Of a stretch of DNA of 64,000 nucleotides, positions 45,093 through 55,156 are shown piece after piece. The notes beneath the pieces are model-generated. The model did not search any database, was not told the DNA's origin, and saw only the letters and a program-made list of their open reading frames with translations. The stretch comes from Sporolactobacillus laevolacticus DSM 442 (GTDB lineage: Bacteria > Bacillota > Bacilli > Bacillales > Sporolactobacillaceae), in NCBI RefSeq assembly GCF_000497245.1, contig NZ_AWTC01000002.1, positions 1-64,000 on the forward strand, written 5' to 3'. The position numbers were made by a program, and so were the translations under genes. Within the stretch, counting starts at the first letter, position 1, and each line of letters opens with the position of its first letter.

Positions 45093-47237
45093 TCAAGAAT
45101 GCGTAATATCTTGTGCATGTTCCTTTGTACTTTCTGCATTTTCCAGCAATGCTTTATGAGAAAGCTTGATGCGTCCCTGATGGTCAACATCGATTACTTT
45201 TACACGCACCTCATCACCGATATTCACAATATCTTCCACTTTTTCTACACGTTTATTATCCAGTTCTGAAATATGAACTAATCCGTCAGTATGGCCAAAC
45301 AAGGAAACGAAAGCGCCGAACTTTTCGATCCGTTTAACCTTCCCGACAAAAATGTCTCCGACTTTTGCTACGCGTACGAGATTCTCGATAATCTCTTTTG
45401 CCTTTTTGCCATTTTCCTCATCAATGGAGAAGATCATAATTGAACCATTTTGTTCAATATCAATTTTTACGCCTGTCTCATCAATGATTTTATTGATCAC
45501 TTTCCCACTCGGTCCGATAACATCTCTGATTTTGTTCGGACTGATCGCCATTTGGATGATTTTCGGTGCAAACTGGGAAAGATGTTCTCTCGGAGCAGCT
45601 ATCGCTGCAAGAAGGGTCTGCATGATCTTCATGCGTCCTTCGCGGGCTTGACTCAGTGCACGGCTCAAAATATCACGTGTTACACCGGAAATTTTGATAT
45701 CCATCTGCAGCGCGGTCACGCCTTTTTCAGTTCCGGCACATTTGAAATCCATATCTCCGAGCGAGTCTTCCATGCCTTGAATATCAGTCAGAACGACCAC
45801 GTCGTCACCATGTTTGACAAGTCCCATCGCAATGCCAGCGACCGGCGCTTTGATTGGGACGCCTGCGTCCATTAGCGCCAATGTGCTCCCACAAATGCTC
45901 GCCTGTGATGAAGAACCATTCGATTCAAGCACTTCGGACACGCATCGAATCATATACGGAAAATCCTTCTCATTCGGGATAATCGGTGCGAGGGCCCGTT
46001 CACCAAGCGCCCCATGACCAATTTCCCTTCGTCCAGGCGAGCGGGAAGCTCTCGCTTCACCTGTGCTAAATCCCGGAAAATTATAATGATGCAGGAATCT
46101 TCTCGACTCATCTGCGTCAAATTCGTCCAACACTTGCGCTTCGCTAAGCGGTGCAAGCGTGCAAATACTGAGCGCTTGAGTCTGACCGCGCGTGAACAGT
46201 CCAGATCCATGTGCGCGCGGAAGCAAACCGACACGTGCGGATAATGGACGAATCTCATCAATCGCCCGACCGTCCGGACGAAGATGTTCCACAACAATCA
46301 TTCGACGAACTTCTTCTTTCAAAATCGTATGTAAAACCTCTTCAACCAATGCCGTATCTACGGGATCATCCGCATGGTTGTTCTCTTCTTCAAAGACATC
46401 AACAACCGATTCATTGACGAGTTGAATCGCTGCATCACGCGCTTGTTTTTCCTCTGTACGTATCGCATGATCAAGACGATCACCAACCAATTCACGGATC
46501 CGTTTCTCAAGGTCTGTGTCTGCTTTGAAGAGTTTCACTTCCATTTTTTCTTTACCGATTTCCGAAACAATTTGCTCTTCAAAGGCAATCAGTTTTTTTA
46601 TCTGTTCATGAGCAAATAATATGGCGTCGAGCATTATTTCTTCAGGAATCTGCTCAGCACCCGCTTCCACCATATTAATAGCGTCCTTTGTTCCAGCTAC
46701 CGTTAAATGAAGATCACTCTGCTTCTCTTGTTCTACGGTTGGGTTTACAATGAATTCCCCGTTGACACGACCGATGATGACACCAGCAATCGGTCCTTCA
46801 AAAGGAACATTAGATATCGAAAGCGCAATTGACGATCCAAGCATAGCCGCCATTTGTGCGCTGTTATTTAAATCGAGACTGAGCACCATGTTTCCAATTA
46901 GCACTTCATTTCGGAAGCCTTCTGGAAACAATGGCCGGATCGGACGGTCGATCATTCGTGCGGACAACGTCGCTTTGTCGCTTGGACGTCCTTCTCTTTT
47001 TATAAAACCGCCAGGTATTTTACCAACAGCATATGCCCTCTCGTCATAATTAACGGTTAAAGGAAAGAATGAACCTTCCTTCGGTTCCTTAGATGCGGTC
47101 ACTGTCGACAGAATCACCGTATCACCATAATAGACTAATGCTGCACCGTTCGCCTGCTTAGCAACTTCGCCGATTTCAACACGTAACGGACGGCCAGCCC
47201 AATCAAACTGATACACTTTTTTATCTGTTTGCATCAT
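45093..47237 (-). CDS. pnpA: Polyribonucleotide nucleotidyltransferase (PNPase)
   Basis: PNPase degrades RNA 3' to 5' with phosphate and can also polymerise nucleoside diphosphates. The 714-residue trimeric enzyme has two RNase PH domains with [36 protein letters not shown] and [20 protein letters not shown], then a KH domain (about 550-610, [20 protein letters not shown]) and an S1 domain ending at about 690 ([20 protein letters not shown]). Two ATGs at 47237 and 47234 follow AGAGGTG; I list the first. It is read from rpsO, with a terminator between that may be partial. Confidence 0.97.
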   Translation of the reverse strand: MMQTDKKVYQFDWAGRPLRVEIGEVAKQANGAALVYYGDTVILSTVTASKEPKEGSFFPLTVNYDERAYAVGKIPGGFIKREGRPSDKATLSARMIDRPIRPLFPEGFRNEVLIGNMVLSLDLNNSAQMAAMLGSSIALSISNVPFEGPIAGVIIGRVNGEFIVNPTVEQEKQSDLHLTVAGTKDAINMVEAGAEQIPEEIMLDAILFAHEQIKKLIAFEEQIVSEIGKEKMEVKLFKADTDLEKRIRELVGDRLDHAIRTEEKQARDAAIQLVNESVVDVFEEENNHADDPVDTALVEEVLHTILKEEVRRMIVVEHLRPDGRAIDEIRPLSARVGLLPRAHGSGLFTRGQTQALSICTLAPLSEAQVLDEFDADESRRFLHHYNFPGFSTGEARASRSPGRREIGHGALGERALAPIIPNEKDFPYMIRCVSEVLESNGSSSQASICGSTLALMDAGVPIKAPVAGIAMGLVKHGDDVVVLTDIQGMEDSLGDMDFKCAGTEKGVTALQMDIKISGVTRDILSRALSQAREGRMKIMQTLLAAIAAPREHLSQFAPKIIQMAISPNKIRDVIGPSGKVINKIIDETGVKIDIEQNGSIMIFSIDEENGKKAKEIIENLVRVAKVGDIFVGKVKRIEKFGAFVSLFGHTDGLVHISELDNKRVEKVEDIVNIGDEVRVKVIDVDHQGRIKLSHKALLENAESTKEHAQDITHS

Positions 47238-47363
47238 CTTCACACCTCTTTCCCCTTCTCAAATCTCACATGAATATCGGATCAGTTTCTTTTGAGACTA
47301 CACTCCGATACTGATGCGCATTTCTCTTTATTGGCATTTACTGCTTTTTTTCTCCATATGAAC

Positions 47364-47387
47364 AAAAAAGCGGGAATGCTCCCGCTT
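47364..47387 (-). terminator. Hairpin between rpsO and pnpA
   Basis: AAGCGGGA pairs perfectly with TCCCGCTT around four bases, followed on the minus strand by a short T-run. It lies directly after the rpsO stop at 47398. Confidence 0.85.
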
Positions 47388-47397
47388 CTTTTCTTGC

Positions 47398-47667
47398 TTA
47401 TCGGCGCAGGCCCAATTTGTTGATGAGCTCGCGGTATCTCTTGACGTCATTTTCACGAAGATACGTGAGAAGGTTACGGCGTTTACCGACCATTTTCAGA
47501 AGTCCTCGGCGAGAATGATGATCTTTCTTATGCTGCTTCAAGTGATCATTCAAAGCGTTTATTTGCTTTGTAAGTACAGCGATTTGAACTTCAGGTGAAC
47601 CTGTATCGTTTTCGTGAGTTTGAAACTCATGAATCAGGCTCGTCTTTTCTTCTTTTGTTAAAGCCAC
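47398..47667 (-). CDS. rpsO: 30S ribosomal protein S15
   Basis: S15 binds the central domain of 16S rRNA early in 30S assembly. The 89-residue length is standard. It has [31 protein letters not shown] (split for description), the [20 protein letters not shown]-binding region, and the terminal [10 protein letters not shown] start it at GTG 47667, seven bases after GGAGGTG; an upstream ATG two codons earlier would leave too little spacing. It has its own promoter and a structured leader. Confidence 0.98.
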   Translation of the reverse strand: MALTKEEKTSLIHEFQTHENDTGSPEVQIAVLTKQINALNDHLKQHKKDHHSRRGLLKMVGKRRNLLTYLRENDVKRYRELINKLGLRR

Positions 47668-47762
47668 TTGCATTCACCTCCCTATCTCGTATCCCCTCAA
47701 GCGTCGCTGCCGTCGGTGGAGCGTACAGCCAGGCTTGGGTTCCTGCACGATTAAAACCGTAC
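47668..47762 (-). ncRNA. Possible S15 autoregulatory leader
   Basis: A roughly 95-base leader between the promoter and rpsO can fold: GTGCAGG...CCTGGCTGTAC, with CAGG/CCTG closing a hairpin and GCGTCGCTGCC/GGCAGCGACGC-type pairing further on. Firmicutes S15 is known to bind such a three-way leader and repress its own translation. The structure was read by eye. Confidence 0.45.
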
Positions 47763-47768
47763 TGAATT

Positions 47769-47797
47769 ATGATACACGTTTTTCTCAAATATTTCAA
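47769..47797 (-). promoter_or_regulatory. SigA promoter of rpsO
   Basis: TTGAAA (47797-47792), a 17-base spacer and TATCAT (47774-47769) read leftward, one of the best SigA matches in the window. It puts the start near 47762 and leaves a leader of about 95 bases before rpsO. Confidence 0.75.
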
Positions 47798-47815
47798 GCT
47801 ATTGTTGCTTAAGAT

Positions 47816-48775
47816 TTATGAATTCGTATTTCTTTTTAATAGAAAAAATTCTCGAGTTTCCGTCTTGTCTTTTTCCATCTGAACAACCAATTCTTCAGCG
47901 CTACTGAACTTCAGTTCGGGCCGCAGTCTCTTATGCCAATAGATACCCACCTTTTTGCCGTATAAATCACCTTGAAAATCCAAAACATAAACTTCAACGG
48001 TTTTCTTGGCTTCATTTTTATCGTAAAAGGTTGGTCTGAGTCCAATACTGCATACACCATCAAGCGGCTGACCATCCACAATCAGTTGAACCGCATAAAC
48101 ACCGTTTTCCGGGATCACAAACGCTTCATTCTCATCCACATTTGCCGTTGGGAAACCGAGTGTACGACCACGCTTGTCGCCGTGAACTACAATTCCGGTA
48201 GTTTCATAAGGCCTGCCCAGCAGTTTAGCAGCTTCTTCCACCGCGCCTTTTTCAATCAATGAACGAATGTGAGTTGTGCTGACTTTTGCGCCAAACAGCT
48301 CCACTTTCGGTACCATGGTGTAACTGAACATACTTCGTGAAAATTCACCGATGTTGTTCATGTTTCCCGCCGCTTTACGACCAAATGTAAAATCGTATCC
48401 CGCCACGACATGCTTTGCATGCAGCTTAATCAGATATTGATCGACAAAATTCTGTGGCGATAATTGGCTGAGCGTAAGGTCGAATTTTACAAAGAAGAGT
48501 GTGTGCACACCGAGCTTCTCCATTAGCTCAGCCTTTATCAAACTTGGCGTTAATTCATGCTCTCGTTTGTAATCCGGACGCAATACAACGGAAGGATGGG
48601 GATGAAAAGTCATGACCGCCGCTTCTAGTCCCTTTTCCTTCGCTATACTGACCGCAGTCTGGATCACCTTTTGATGACCCAGATGCACACCGTCAAAATA
48701 GCCTAATGCAATTACTTTTTCCTGGCTGTCCATTTGATCAATAAATGGCTGCTCGTCTAAATAAACGCGCTCCAT
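47816..48775 (-). CDS. ribF: Bifunctional riboflavin kinase/FAD synthetase (RibF/RibC)
   Basis: RibF phosphorylates riboflavin to FMN and adenylates FMN to FAD. The 319-residue product has the N-terminal nucleotidyltransferase domain with ALGYFDGVHLGHQKVI (HxGH-type GxHxGH) and VAGYDFTFGRKAAG, and the C-terminal kinase domain with GIVVHGDKRGRTLGFPTANV and IGLRPTFY. I start it at ATG 48775, with AAGGTG six bases upstream. It follows truB with a 48-base gap, as in B. subtilis. Confidence 0.95.
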   Translation of the reverse strand: MERVYLDEQPFIDQMDSQEKVIALGYFDGVHLGHQKVIQTAVSIAKEKGLEAAVMTFHPHPSVVLRPDYKREHELTPSLIKAELMEKLGVHTLFFVKFDLTLSQLSPQNFVDQYLIKLHAKHVVAGYDFTFGRKAAGNMNNIGEFSRSMFSYTMVPKVELFGAKVSTTHIRSLIEKGAVEEAAKLLGRPYETTGIVVHGDKRGRTLGFPTANVDENEAFVIPENGVYAVQLIVDGQPLDGVCSIGLRPTFYDKNEAKKTVEVYVLDFQGDLYGKKVGIYWHKRLRPELKFSSAEELVVQMEKDKTETREFFLLKRNTNS

Positions 48776-48823
48776 AACAAGCACCTTCAATTCTTGTAAA
48801 CTCATTCATTTTGATCAGACCCT

Positions 48824-49741
48824 TCACTCGGTCGAATCGTTTGCTAGGACTTTGTCAGGCTTGATCATGCCCGGATTGTCCGGATGTGGACGGTAGATTG
48901 CAAGACATTCACCTTGCTTATTGAACACCGCATGAGGGCCATCTCCAAATTGTTCTGGTATCGGCAACACAGCACCATGCGCTATTTTCACTGCAGCAGT
49001 ATCATCAGCCACCCAATGGTTCATGAGGCTCAGTCCAGATGACAATGGTTGCAAGCAATCCACAAAACGATTCTCAGCCAGCAGCTGCTCAACTTGTTCA
49101 AAGGTCAAGCAATCTTCAATGGAAAAAGGACCCGCCTGAATTCTAGTTAGAGAATGCAGGTGTGCAGGATAGCTCATCTTCTGTCCAATGGCAACAGCCA
49201 ATGTCCGCACATAAGTTCCTTTACTGCAGAACACTTTGAATGGAATATCTGTCAAAAATGATGCAGCATTTCCTTCTAATTTAAGACTATATATTGTAAC
49301 TTTGCGAACAGGAGGCGTTACAGCGATGCCTGCACGCGCGTATTCATACAGCTTTTTCCCATTCACCTTCACGGCACTGTACATAGGGGCTGATTGCTCA
49401 ATTTCACCAATAAAGCTTCGGAAAATGTTTTCCACATCCGCTTTACTGCTTGATTGAGTAACCGCCTTACTTTCAATCACGTCGCCGCTAGCGTCTTCTG
49501 TTGTAGTCGATGTACCAAGGCGAACAACGCCTTTATAAGCTTTCCTGTAATCTAATAAATACTGAGCGATTTTTGTTGCCTTCCCAAGACATAGAACTAA
49601 AACACCGTCCACGGCAGGATCAAGAGTCCCCGTATGGCCGATTTTCCGGAACTTCAACAGTTTCCTGAGCCGAAAAACGCAATCATGAGAGGTCATGCCG
49701 CGTGGTTTGTAGAGAGGCAACAAGCCATTATACTCCGGCAT
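48824..49741 (-). CDS. truB: tRNA pseudouridine-55 synthase TruB
   Basis: TruB makes pseudouridine 55 in tRNA T-loops and can act as an RNA chaperone. The 305-residue product has the catalytic Asp41 in GHTGTLDPAVDG, YKGVVRLG, APMYSAVKVNGKKLYEYAR, and CSKGTYVRTLAVAIG. The ATG follows AGGGTG. It lies between rbfA and ribF. Confidence 0.96.
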   Translation of the reverse strand: MPEYNGLLPLYKPRGMTSHDCVFRLRKLLKFRKIGHTGTLDPAVDGVLVLCLGKATKIAQYLLDYRKAYKGVVRLGTSTTTEDASGDVIESKAVTQSSSKADVENIFRSFIGEIEQSAPMYSAVKVNGKKLYEYARAGIAVTPPVRKVTIYSLKLEGNAASFLTDIPFKVFCSKGTYVRTLAVAIGQKMSYPAHLHSLTRIQAGPFSIEDCLTFEQVEQLLAENRFVDCLQPLSSGLSLMNHWVADDTAAVKIAHGAVLPIPEQFGDGPHAVFNKQGECLAIYRPHPDNPGMIKPDKVLANDSTE

Positions 49742-49821
49742 CTTTCACCCTCCACTAATCATTTCGTTTCACGCAAACAGACCGCGTCTTTTTAAACAAC
49801 CCGGTCTTTAGCGTTCATTCA

Positions 49822-50169
49822 TTAATCTTCGCGATGCAATTTGTTGATCAGCTGATCGATGTGACTGCCGTATTCAACGGATTCGTCAAATTTAAACTGA
49901 ATCTCCGGCGTTTTTCTCAATCTGATCCGCTTACCAATTTCACTTCGAACAAAACCTTTCGCCTTCATTAATCCTTCAAGGGACGCTTTCTTCTTTTCTT
50001 CATCCCCGAAAACACTAATATAGACAGTGGCTTCTTGTAAATCACCGGTCACATCAACCCCGGTCACAGTCACAAAACCGACGCGCGGATCTTTGATCCT
50101 GTTTCCAATGATATCGCTCATTTCTTTCTTCATCTGTTCGGCGACGCGATGAACCCGCAAATTGGCCAT
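49822..50169 (-). CDS. rbfA: 30S ribosome-binding factor RbfA
   Basis: RbfA helps late 16S rRNA processing and 30S maturation, with a KH-like fold. The 115-residue product has [40 protein letters not shown] (split for description) and [21 protein letters not shown]. The gene follows ylxP by 16 bases in the nusA-infB operon. Confidence 0.96.
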   Translation of the reverse strand: MANLRVHRVAEQMKKEMSDIIGNRIKDPRVGFVTVTGVDVTGDLQEATVYISVFGDEEKKKASLEGLMKAKGFVRSEIGKRIRLRKTPEIQFKFDESVEYGSHIDQLINKLHRED

Positions 50170-50185
50170 GGAGTCACCCTCCTTC

Positions 50186-50467
50186 TTAGAACCATTCGTA
50201 TACTGTGTTTATTCTTTCAATATCTGTCCGAAAATCAATCAGAGATATCGCCCGAGCTAATTCACGCTCCACATGCACCTTGGATGTACCTATGGAAACA
50301 AAAGCCAGTTCGGTATGCTGCCATGTATCCTGATAATCTACTTCACTTGCGGAAAGATTGTGTCCATTAACCGCCTTGCGGAGAATACTCAGGATTGCAG
50401 CACGCTTTTCTTTCAATGAATGCGCATTGAATAATAAGCATTCACAGCGAACCATACCGATGATCAC
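50186..50467 (-). CDS. ylxP: YlxP, DUF503 protein
   Basis: A 93-residue protein with the DUF503 pattern: [28 protein letters not shown], split for description, then [19 protein letters not shown]. Its start overlaps the infB stop by four bases. The family is linked to ribosome binding or assembly by neighbourhood (rbfA follows); the mechanism is unknown. Confidence 0.93.
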   Translation of the reverse strand: MIIGMVRCECLLFNAHSLKEKRAAILSILRKAVNGHNLSASEVDYQDTWQHTELAFVSIGTSKVHVERELARAISLIDFRTDIERINTVYEWF

Positions 50468-52743
50468 TTAGGTTTAACTTCTTCCATCACATAGGCTTCC
50501 ATCGTGTCGCCCTCTTTGATGTCATTGAAGTTTTCCAATGTCAAACCACACTCAAAGCCGGCCTTAACTTCCTTAGCGTCATCTTTGAATCGTTTGAGCG
50601 TGTCCACATGCCCTTCATAAATGACCACACCATTCCGTACAAGACGAATGCCGGCATCTCTGGAAATCAATCCGTCCGTCACATAACAACCGGCAATCGT
50701 GCCGATTTTTGATACTTTAAATGTTGTGCGGACTTCAAGCTGTCCAATGACTTTTTCTTTAAATTCAGGATCCAGCATACCTTTCATTGCTGCTTCCACT
50801 TCATCAATAGCGTCATAAATGACACGGTACAAGCGGATATCCACTTTTTCTTCTTCAGCAACCTTCTGTGCGTGATTATCAGGACGCACATTGAAGCCAA
50901 TAATGATTGCGTTCGAAGCAGATGCGAGGATGATGTCCGATTCACTGATTCCGCCGGCTCCCGCATGAATAATATTGACTTTCACACCATCAACGTCTAT
51001 TTTCTTCAGAGAGCCGGAAAGTGCTTCAACGGATCCCTGGACATCGGCTTTAATGACCAGGTTGATTTCTTTCATTTCGCCTTCTTTAATTTTCTCAAAC
51101 AAATCATCAAGGCTTACTTTACTTGTCGTTTCTTTACGTTCTGTGATCAGTGCACGTTCCGCACGTATCTCACCAATCTGACGTGCTTTCTTCTCATCAT
51201 CAAAGACAATGAATTGATCTCCGGCTTGAGGCACATTGTTAAGTCCGGTAATTTCAACTGGTGTGGAAGGGGTTGCCTTCTTCACTCTACGTCCGACATC
51301 ATTAACCATTGCACGAACGCGGCCGAATGTATTGCCGACAACGATTGGATCACCAATATGAAGCGATCCATTCTGGACAAGTAGTGTCGCTACCGGTCCT
51401 TTACCTTTGTCAAGTTCAGCTTCAATAACTGCACCTCTCGCTGATTTGTCCGGATTTGCCTTGAATTCTTCTATTTCTGCAACAAGCAGAATCATTTCGA
51501 GCAAATCGTCAATACCTGTTCCTTTTTTCGCGGAAATTTTAACAAAAATTGTGTCACCGCCCCAGTCTTCAGGAACGAGTCCTTGCTCAGACAGTTCCTG
51601 CATCACGTGATCTGGGTTTGCATTAGGCTTGTCAATCTTGTTGACAGCAACAATGATCGGAACCTTTGCTGCACGGGCGTGGTGAATCGCCTCGATAGTT
51701 TGAGGCATCACGCCATCATCTGCAGCAACGACTAAGACCGTAATGTCGGTGATCTCCGCACCACGTGCGCGCATCGTAGTAAATGCAGCGTGACCAGGTG
51801 TATCAAGGAATGTGATTTTCTTGTCATTATGCACCACTTGATACGCACCAATATGCTGCGTAATCCCTCCGGCTTCGCCCGCAGTAACCTTCGTATGGCG
51901 TATGGAATCAAGCAGTGTTGTTTTACCGTGATCGACGTGTCCCATAATCGTGACAACAGGTGGACGGATGATCGCTGTTTCTTCATCAATGTCCAATCCA
52001 TCATCTTCGAAGCTTGCTTCATCGACAATAACTTCTTCTTCAACAGCAACACCGTAGTCACCAGCTAGCAATTCGATGGTATCTTTTTCCAAGTCTTGGT
52101 TTTTAGTCGCCATGACTCCAAGAGCCATCAATTTTTTAATAATATCTGTTGATGGACGACCAAGTTTTTCGGCAAATTGTCCAACAGTCAGAGAACCGGA
52201 TAGAGTAATCTTTTCGGGAAGCTTGATTTCCAGGCGCTGACGATTTGCTTGCTGCTGTGCACCTTTCCTTCTATTATTCCGGTTTCTATTGCCATTATTC
52301 CGGCGTCCGCCGCCAAAATTGTTGTTTCCTCCGTTATTACCAAACCGGCTGCGTTCATTATTCTGGTTTCCTGCGCTGGATTTACCAGACGTATTTCCAG
52401 TTTTTCTATTGCCGCCGGATTCAACAGATCTAGCTTTTGTTGTTTTTACACCCTTATTATCCTTATTCCTAAATGACGTCTCTGCTTGATTTGGTTTCTT
52501 TTCTTTTGTTTTTGTTTGATTCACTGGGCCCTCTGCTTTGTTTTTATTCGGTTTGGCAGTTACTTTTTGAACAGGTGCAGCTGCGCCGCCGTTTATTTTT
52601 CGATTTAATTGATTAATTGCGTTATCAGCAATGATGGACATATGGCTTTTCACTTCAAAGCCGAGCTCTTCTAATTTTGAAATAATATCTTTACTTGATA
52701 CGTGGTGTTCTTTAGCATATTCATACACACGCATTTTACTCAT
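50464..52743 (-). CDS. infB: Translation initiation factor IF-2
   Basis: IF-2 is the GTPase that delivers initiator fMet-tRNA to the 30S subunit. The 759-residue product has an N-terminal helical domain (1-50), a basic low-complexity stretch (about 55-165, rich in Asn, Gly, Arg and Lys), and then G1 [12 protein letters not shown] (about 264-275), [15 protein letters not shown] and [10 protein letters not shown]. It ends in domains II-IV with [28 protein letters not shown] precedes the ATG. It lies in the standard nusA-infB operon. Confidence 0.98.
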   Translation of the reverse strand: MSKMRVYEYAKEHHVSSKDIISKLEELGFEVKSHMSIIADNAINQLNRKINGGAAAPVQKVTAKPNKNKAEGPVNQTKTKEKKPNQAETSFRNKDNKGVKTTKARSVESGGNRKTGNTSGKSSAGNQNNERSRFGNNGGNNNFGGGRRNNGNRNRNNRRKGAQQQANRQRLEIKLPEKITLSGSLTVGQFAEKLGRPSTDIIKKLMALGVMATKNQDLEKDTIELLAGDYGVAVEEEVIVDEASFEDDGLDIDEETAIIRPPVVTIMGHVDHGKTTLLDSIRHTKVTAGEAGGITQHIGAYQVVHNDKKITFLDTPGHAAFTTMRARGAEITDITVLVVAADDGVMPQTIEAIHHARAAKVPIIVAVNKIDKPNANPDHVMQELSEQGLVPEDWGGDTIFVKISAKKGTGIDDLLEMILLVAEIEEFKANPDKSARGAVIEAELDKGKGPVATLLVQNGSLHIGDPIVVGNTFGRVRAMVNDVGRRVKKATPSTPVEITGLNNVPQAGDQFIVFDDEKKARQIGEIRAERALITERKETTSKVSLDDLFEKIKEGEMKEINLVIKADVQGSVEALSGSLKKIDVDGVKVNIIHAGAGGISESDIILASASNAIIIGFNVRPDNHAQKVAEEEKVDIRLYRVIYDAIDEVEAAMKGMLDPEFKEKVIGQLEVRTTFKVSKIGTIAGCYVTDGLISRDAGIRLVRNGVVIYEGHVDTLKRFKDDAKEVKAGFECGLTLENFNDIKEGDTMEAYVMEEVKPK

Positions 52744-52747
52744 ATAT

Positions 52748-53065
52748 TCACCCCCGTGATGATGGTCCGATCCGTCCGATCAGTTGGCCTGCGAATCCAC
52801 TGTCCGTGACCGCGATGATCACGCGTGACGGTTGACCGATCGCCTGGCCAAGCACCTCTCTATCCGGTACGGTCAATAGCGGAACGTGATAATAACTGCA
52901 CTTATTTCCGATCGTTTTTTTTGTACGCTGAGAAGCGTCGGCAGACAAAATCACCGCCTTCGCTTTTCCCTGACGTATCATGCGCAAAACTGTCTCTTCT
53001 CCGGAACTTACCTTTCCCGCTCGCTGAGCAAGCCCAAGTAATGATTGCCACCCATTATTGGTCAT
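52748..53065 (-). CDS. rplGA: YlxQ, L7Ae/L30e-type RNA-binding protein
   Basis: YlxQ/RplGA belongs to the L7Ae family of kink-turn RNA-binding proteins. About 105 residues: [40 protein letters not shown] (split for description), CSYYHVPLL, and [17 protein letters not shown] start it at ATG 53065, which overlaps ylxR by 11 bases; the longer frame to 53092 adds unlikely residues. B. subtilis YlxQ is about 100 residues. Confidence 0.9.
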   Translation of the reverse strand: MTNNGWQSLLGLAQRAGKVSSGEETVLRMIRQGKAKAVILSADASQRTKKTIGNKCSYYHVPLLTVPDREVLGQAIGQPSRVIIAVTDSGFAGQLIGRIGPSSRG

Positions 53066-53339
53066 TAGACGGATGTGTCTCCAAATATGCAATCATCTCA
53101 TCAAAAACGTGATCCGGCACCGTAACACCTAGATGTCTGGAAAGCAAGTTTTTATTCTTTGCCTTTTGAATGCATTCGGCTTTTTTTGAAAGGTAAGCGC
53201 CGCGCCCATTCTTCTTCCCTGTCAAATCCAGAAAAACTTCGCCTTCCGGAGAACGGACGATACGAAAGAGACCCTTTTTCTCAGTTGATTCCTGGCAGGC
53301 AATACATTTGCGAAGAGGAATTTTTCGCTGTTTCGGCAT
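53055..53339 (-). CDS. rnpM: RnpM (YlxR), RNase P modulator
   Basis: YlxR/RnpM binds the RNase P RNA and modulates RNase P. The 94-residue basic product has the family start PLRKCIACQESTEKKGLFRIVRS, split for description, and the GKKNGRGAYLSKKAECIQKAKNKN core. AAGGAGG precedes the ATG. It lies between nusA and rplGA. Confidence 0.92.
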   Translation of the reverse strand: MPKQRKIPLRKCIACQESTEKKGLFRIVRSPEGEVFLDLTGKKNGRGAYLSKKAECIQKAKNKNLLSRHLGVTVPDHVFDEMIAYLETHPSNDQ

Positions 53340-53351
53340 ATAAAATCCTCC

Positions 53352-54530
53352 TTAACCTTGCTCGGTTTCAGAAGAATCCTCAGGGTTTACATCTTCCTGA
53401 ACATCGAGCGGCTGATTCTCAAAACTTGCTTCGTTTTGATCATTGAAATTTTGATCAGCTGTCTCTGATGCAGGTTCTTCATCAAAAAGCCCGATTTCTT
53501 CTGCTTCCGATTCACTCTTGATATCAATTTTCCAACCGGTCAATTTAGCAGCAAGACGTGCGTTCTGACCTCTCTTGCCGATGGCAAGAGATAATTGGTA
53601 GTCCGGAACAACAACCGTAGTTGCTTTGTCTTCTTCATGGACAATCACTTTGACGACTTTAGAAGGACTAAGCGCGTTCGCAACATATGTGACCGGATCT
53701 TCCGACCAGCGTACAATATCGATTTTTTCGCCTTTCAATTCATTAACAATTGTCTGGACTCTAGCGCCTTTTTGTCCAACGCATGCGCCAACCGCATCAA
53801 CGGCAGGGTCGGCGGCGTGAACAGCAATCTTTGAGCGATCTCCGGCTTCCCGTGATATCGACTTAATCTCTACCGTTCCGTCATAGATTTCCGGAACTTC
53901 CAGTTCGAACAAGCGTTTTAGCAGACCAGGATGAGTCCTTGACACAGTGATCATCGGTCCTTTTTTGGCGTCTTCAACTTTGGTAAGATAAACTTTGATC
54001 CGGTCATGCGGATGATAAGTTTCATTTGGCATTTGTTCAGATTGAGGCAACAGTGCTTCAACACGTCCGAGATCAACATAGATAAAACGGTGATCCAGCC
54101 TTTGGACAATACCGGTCATAATATCATCTTCACGATCGATGAATTCCGAATAAATCACACTGCGCTCAGCCTCGCGAACACGCTGAGTAACCACTTGTTT
54201 CGCGGTTTGTGCAGCAATTCGGCCGAAATTGCGTGGAGTCACTTCAATCTCAACCGTGTCGCCCACTTGATAGTGAGGATTCAAACTTTTCGCCTGTTCA
54301 AGTGAGATCTGCAGGTTGCCGTTCTCGACTGCTTCAACAACGTCTTTCCTAGCATAGACCTTGATTTGTCCAATCCCTTCATTAATATCAACACGCACAT
54401 TCTGCGCCTGGTCAAAATTGCGTTTGTATGCGGAAATCAGCGCAGCTTCCAAAGCCTCAAGCAGAATCTCTTTGCTGATTCCCTTATCTTTTTCCAGTGC
54501 GGTGAGCGCTTCTAACAAATCACTGCTCAT
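53352..54530 (-). CDS. nusA: Transcription termination/antitermination factor NusA
   Basis: NusA binds RNA polymerase and affects pausing, termination and antitermination. The 392-residue product has the N-terminal polymerase-binding domain (LLEALTALEKDKGISKEILLEALEAALISAYK, split for description), an S1 domain (about 135-200), and two KH domains with ACVGQKGARVQTIVNELKGEKIDIV and AIGKRGQNARLAAKLTGWKIDIKSE (each split for description). An acidic tail follows. GGGGAG precedes the ATG. It starts the nusA-rnpM-rplGA-infB operon after rimP. Confidence 0.97.
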   Translation of the reverse strand: MSSDLLEALTALEKDKGISKEILLEALEAALISAYKRNFDQAQNVRVDINEGIGQIKVYARKDVVEAVENGNLQISLEQAKSLNPHYQVGDTVEIEVTPRNFGRIAAQTAKQVVTQRVREAERSVIYSEFIDREDDIMTGIVQRLDHRFIYVDLGRVEALLPQSEQMPNETYHPHDRIKVYLTKVEDAKKGPMITVSRTHPGLLKRLFELEVPEIYDGTVEIKSISREAGDRSKIAVHAADPAVDAVGACVGQKGARVQTIVNELKGEKIDIVRWSEDPVTYVANALSPSKVVKVIVHEEDKATTVVVPDYQLSLAIGKRGQNARLAAKLTGWKIDIKSESEAEEIGLFDEEPASETADQNFNDQNEASFENQPLDVQEDVNPEDSSETEQG

Positions 54531-54562
54531 TTTTTTCTCCCCTTTTTCTCAGCAGTTCTATC

Positions 54563-55036
54563 CTAAAAAATGATCGCAAGTCGGCTGCTCGCAATCTTTT
54601 CAAAGGGCAGTGTCACATAATCCACTCTCGTTTTGTTTTTGACTGCAAGCACAACATAATCCTTGTTCACTTCGGCAAGATTGCCTTCAAATACTTTATT
54701 TCCCTGAATTGGTTCATAGGTGGTCAGATGAACATCTTTTCCCACAGATTTCACGAAGTCCTCGAATTTCTTCAGAGGCCGTTCAGCACCAGGTGAAGAC
54801 ACTTCGAGAAAATAGGCTTCTTTTATCGGATCTTTCTCATCAAGAGCTTCACTTAATTTCTCGCTGACAGCCGCGCAGGTATCTAAATCGACACCGCCTT
54901 GAGGGGTATCGATAAAAACGCGCAAGAAGCGGTTTTTGCCCTCTTTCACATATTCGACATCAACGAGTTCCAGATTCATTTCGCGCAAAATCGGGGAAAT
55001 CAATTCATCTGTCATCTTCGCGATAACGCTAGCCAT
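54563..55036 (-). CDS. rimP: Ribosome maturation factor RimP
   Basis: RimP aids 30S subunit maturation. The 157-residue product has ISPILREMNLELVDVEYVKEGKNRFLRVFID (split for description), GGVDLDTCAAVSEKLSEALDE, EVSSPGAERPLKK and the C-terminal Sm-like part. I start it at ATG 55036 (MASVIAK), since AAAGGAGG is directly upstream; a frame to 55144 would read through a hairpin. It leads the nusA operon. Confidence 0.95.
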   Translation of the reverse strand: MASVIAKMTDELISPILREMNLELVDVEYVKEGKNRFLRVFIDTPQGGVDLDTCAAVSEKLSEALDEKDPIKEAYFLEVSSPGAERPLKKFEDFVKSVGKDVHLTTYEPIQGNKVFEGNLAEVNKDYVVLAVKNKTRVDYVTLPFEKIASSRLAIIF

Positions 55037-55058
55037 TTTCAGCCTCCTTTTGAAAATG

Positions 55059-55083
55059 AAAGAGTGGGAAGTTCCCACTCTTT
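55059..55083 (-). terminator. Terminator hairpin between polC and rimP
   Basis: AAAGAGTGGGAA pairs perfectly with TTCCCACTCTTT around one base plus one. On the minus strand T-rich sequence follows. It likely ends polC transcription, leaving rimP-nusA to its own promoter. Confidence 0.75.
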
Positions 55084-55156
55084 GCAGACGAACTATTTCC
55101 AGTATTTCCATAAACACTATATCATACCCGTGTGTCCAAGGCAAGAAATCAGTGGG

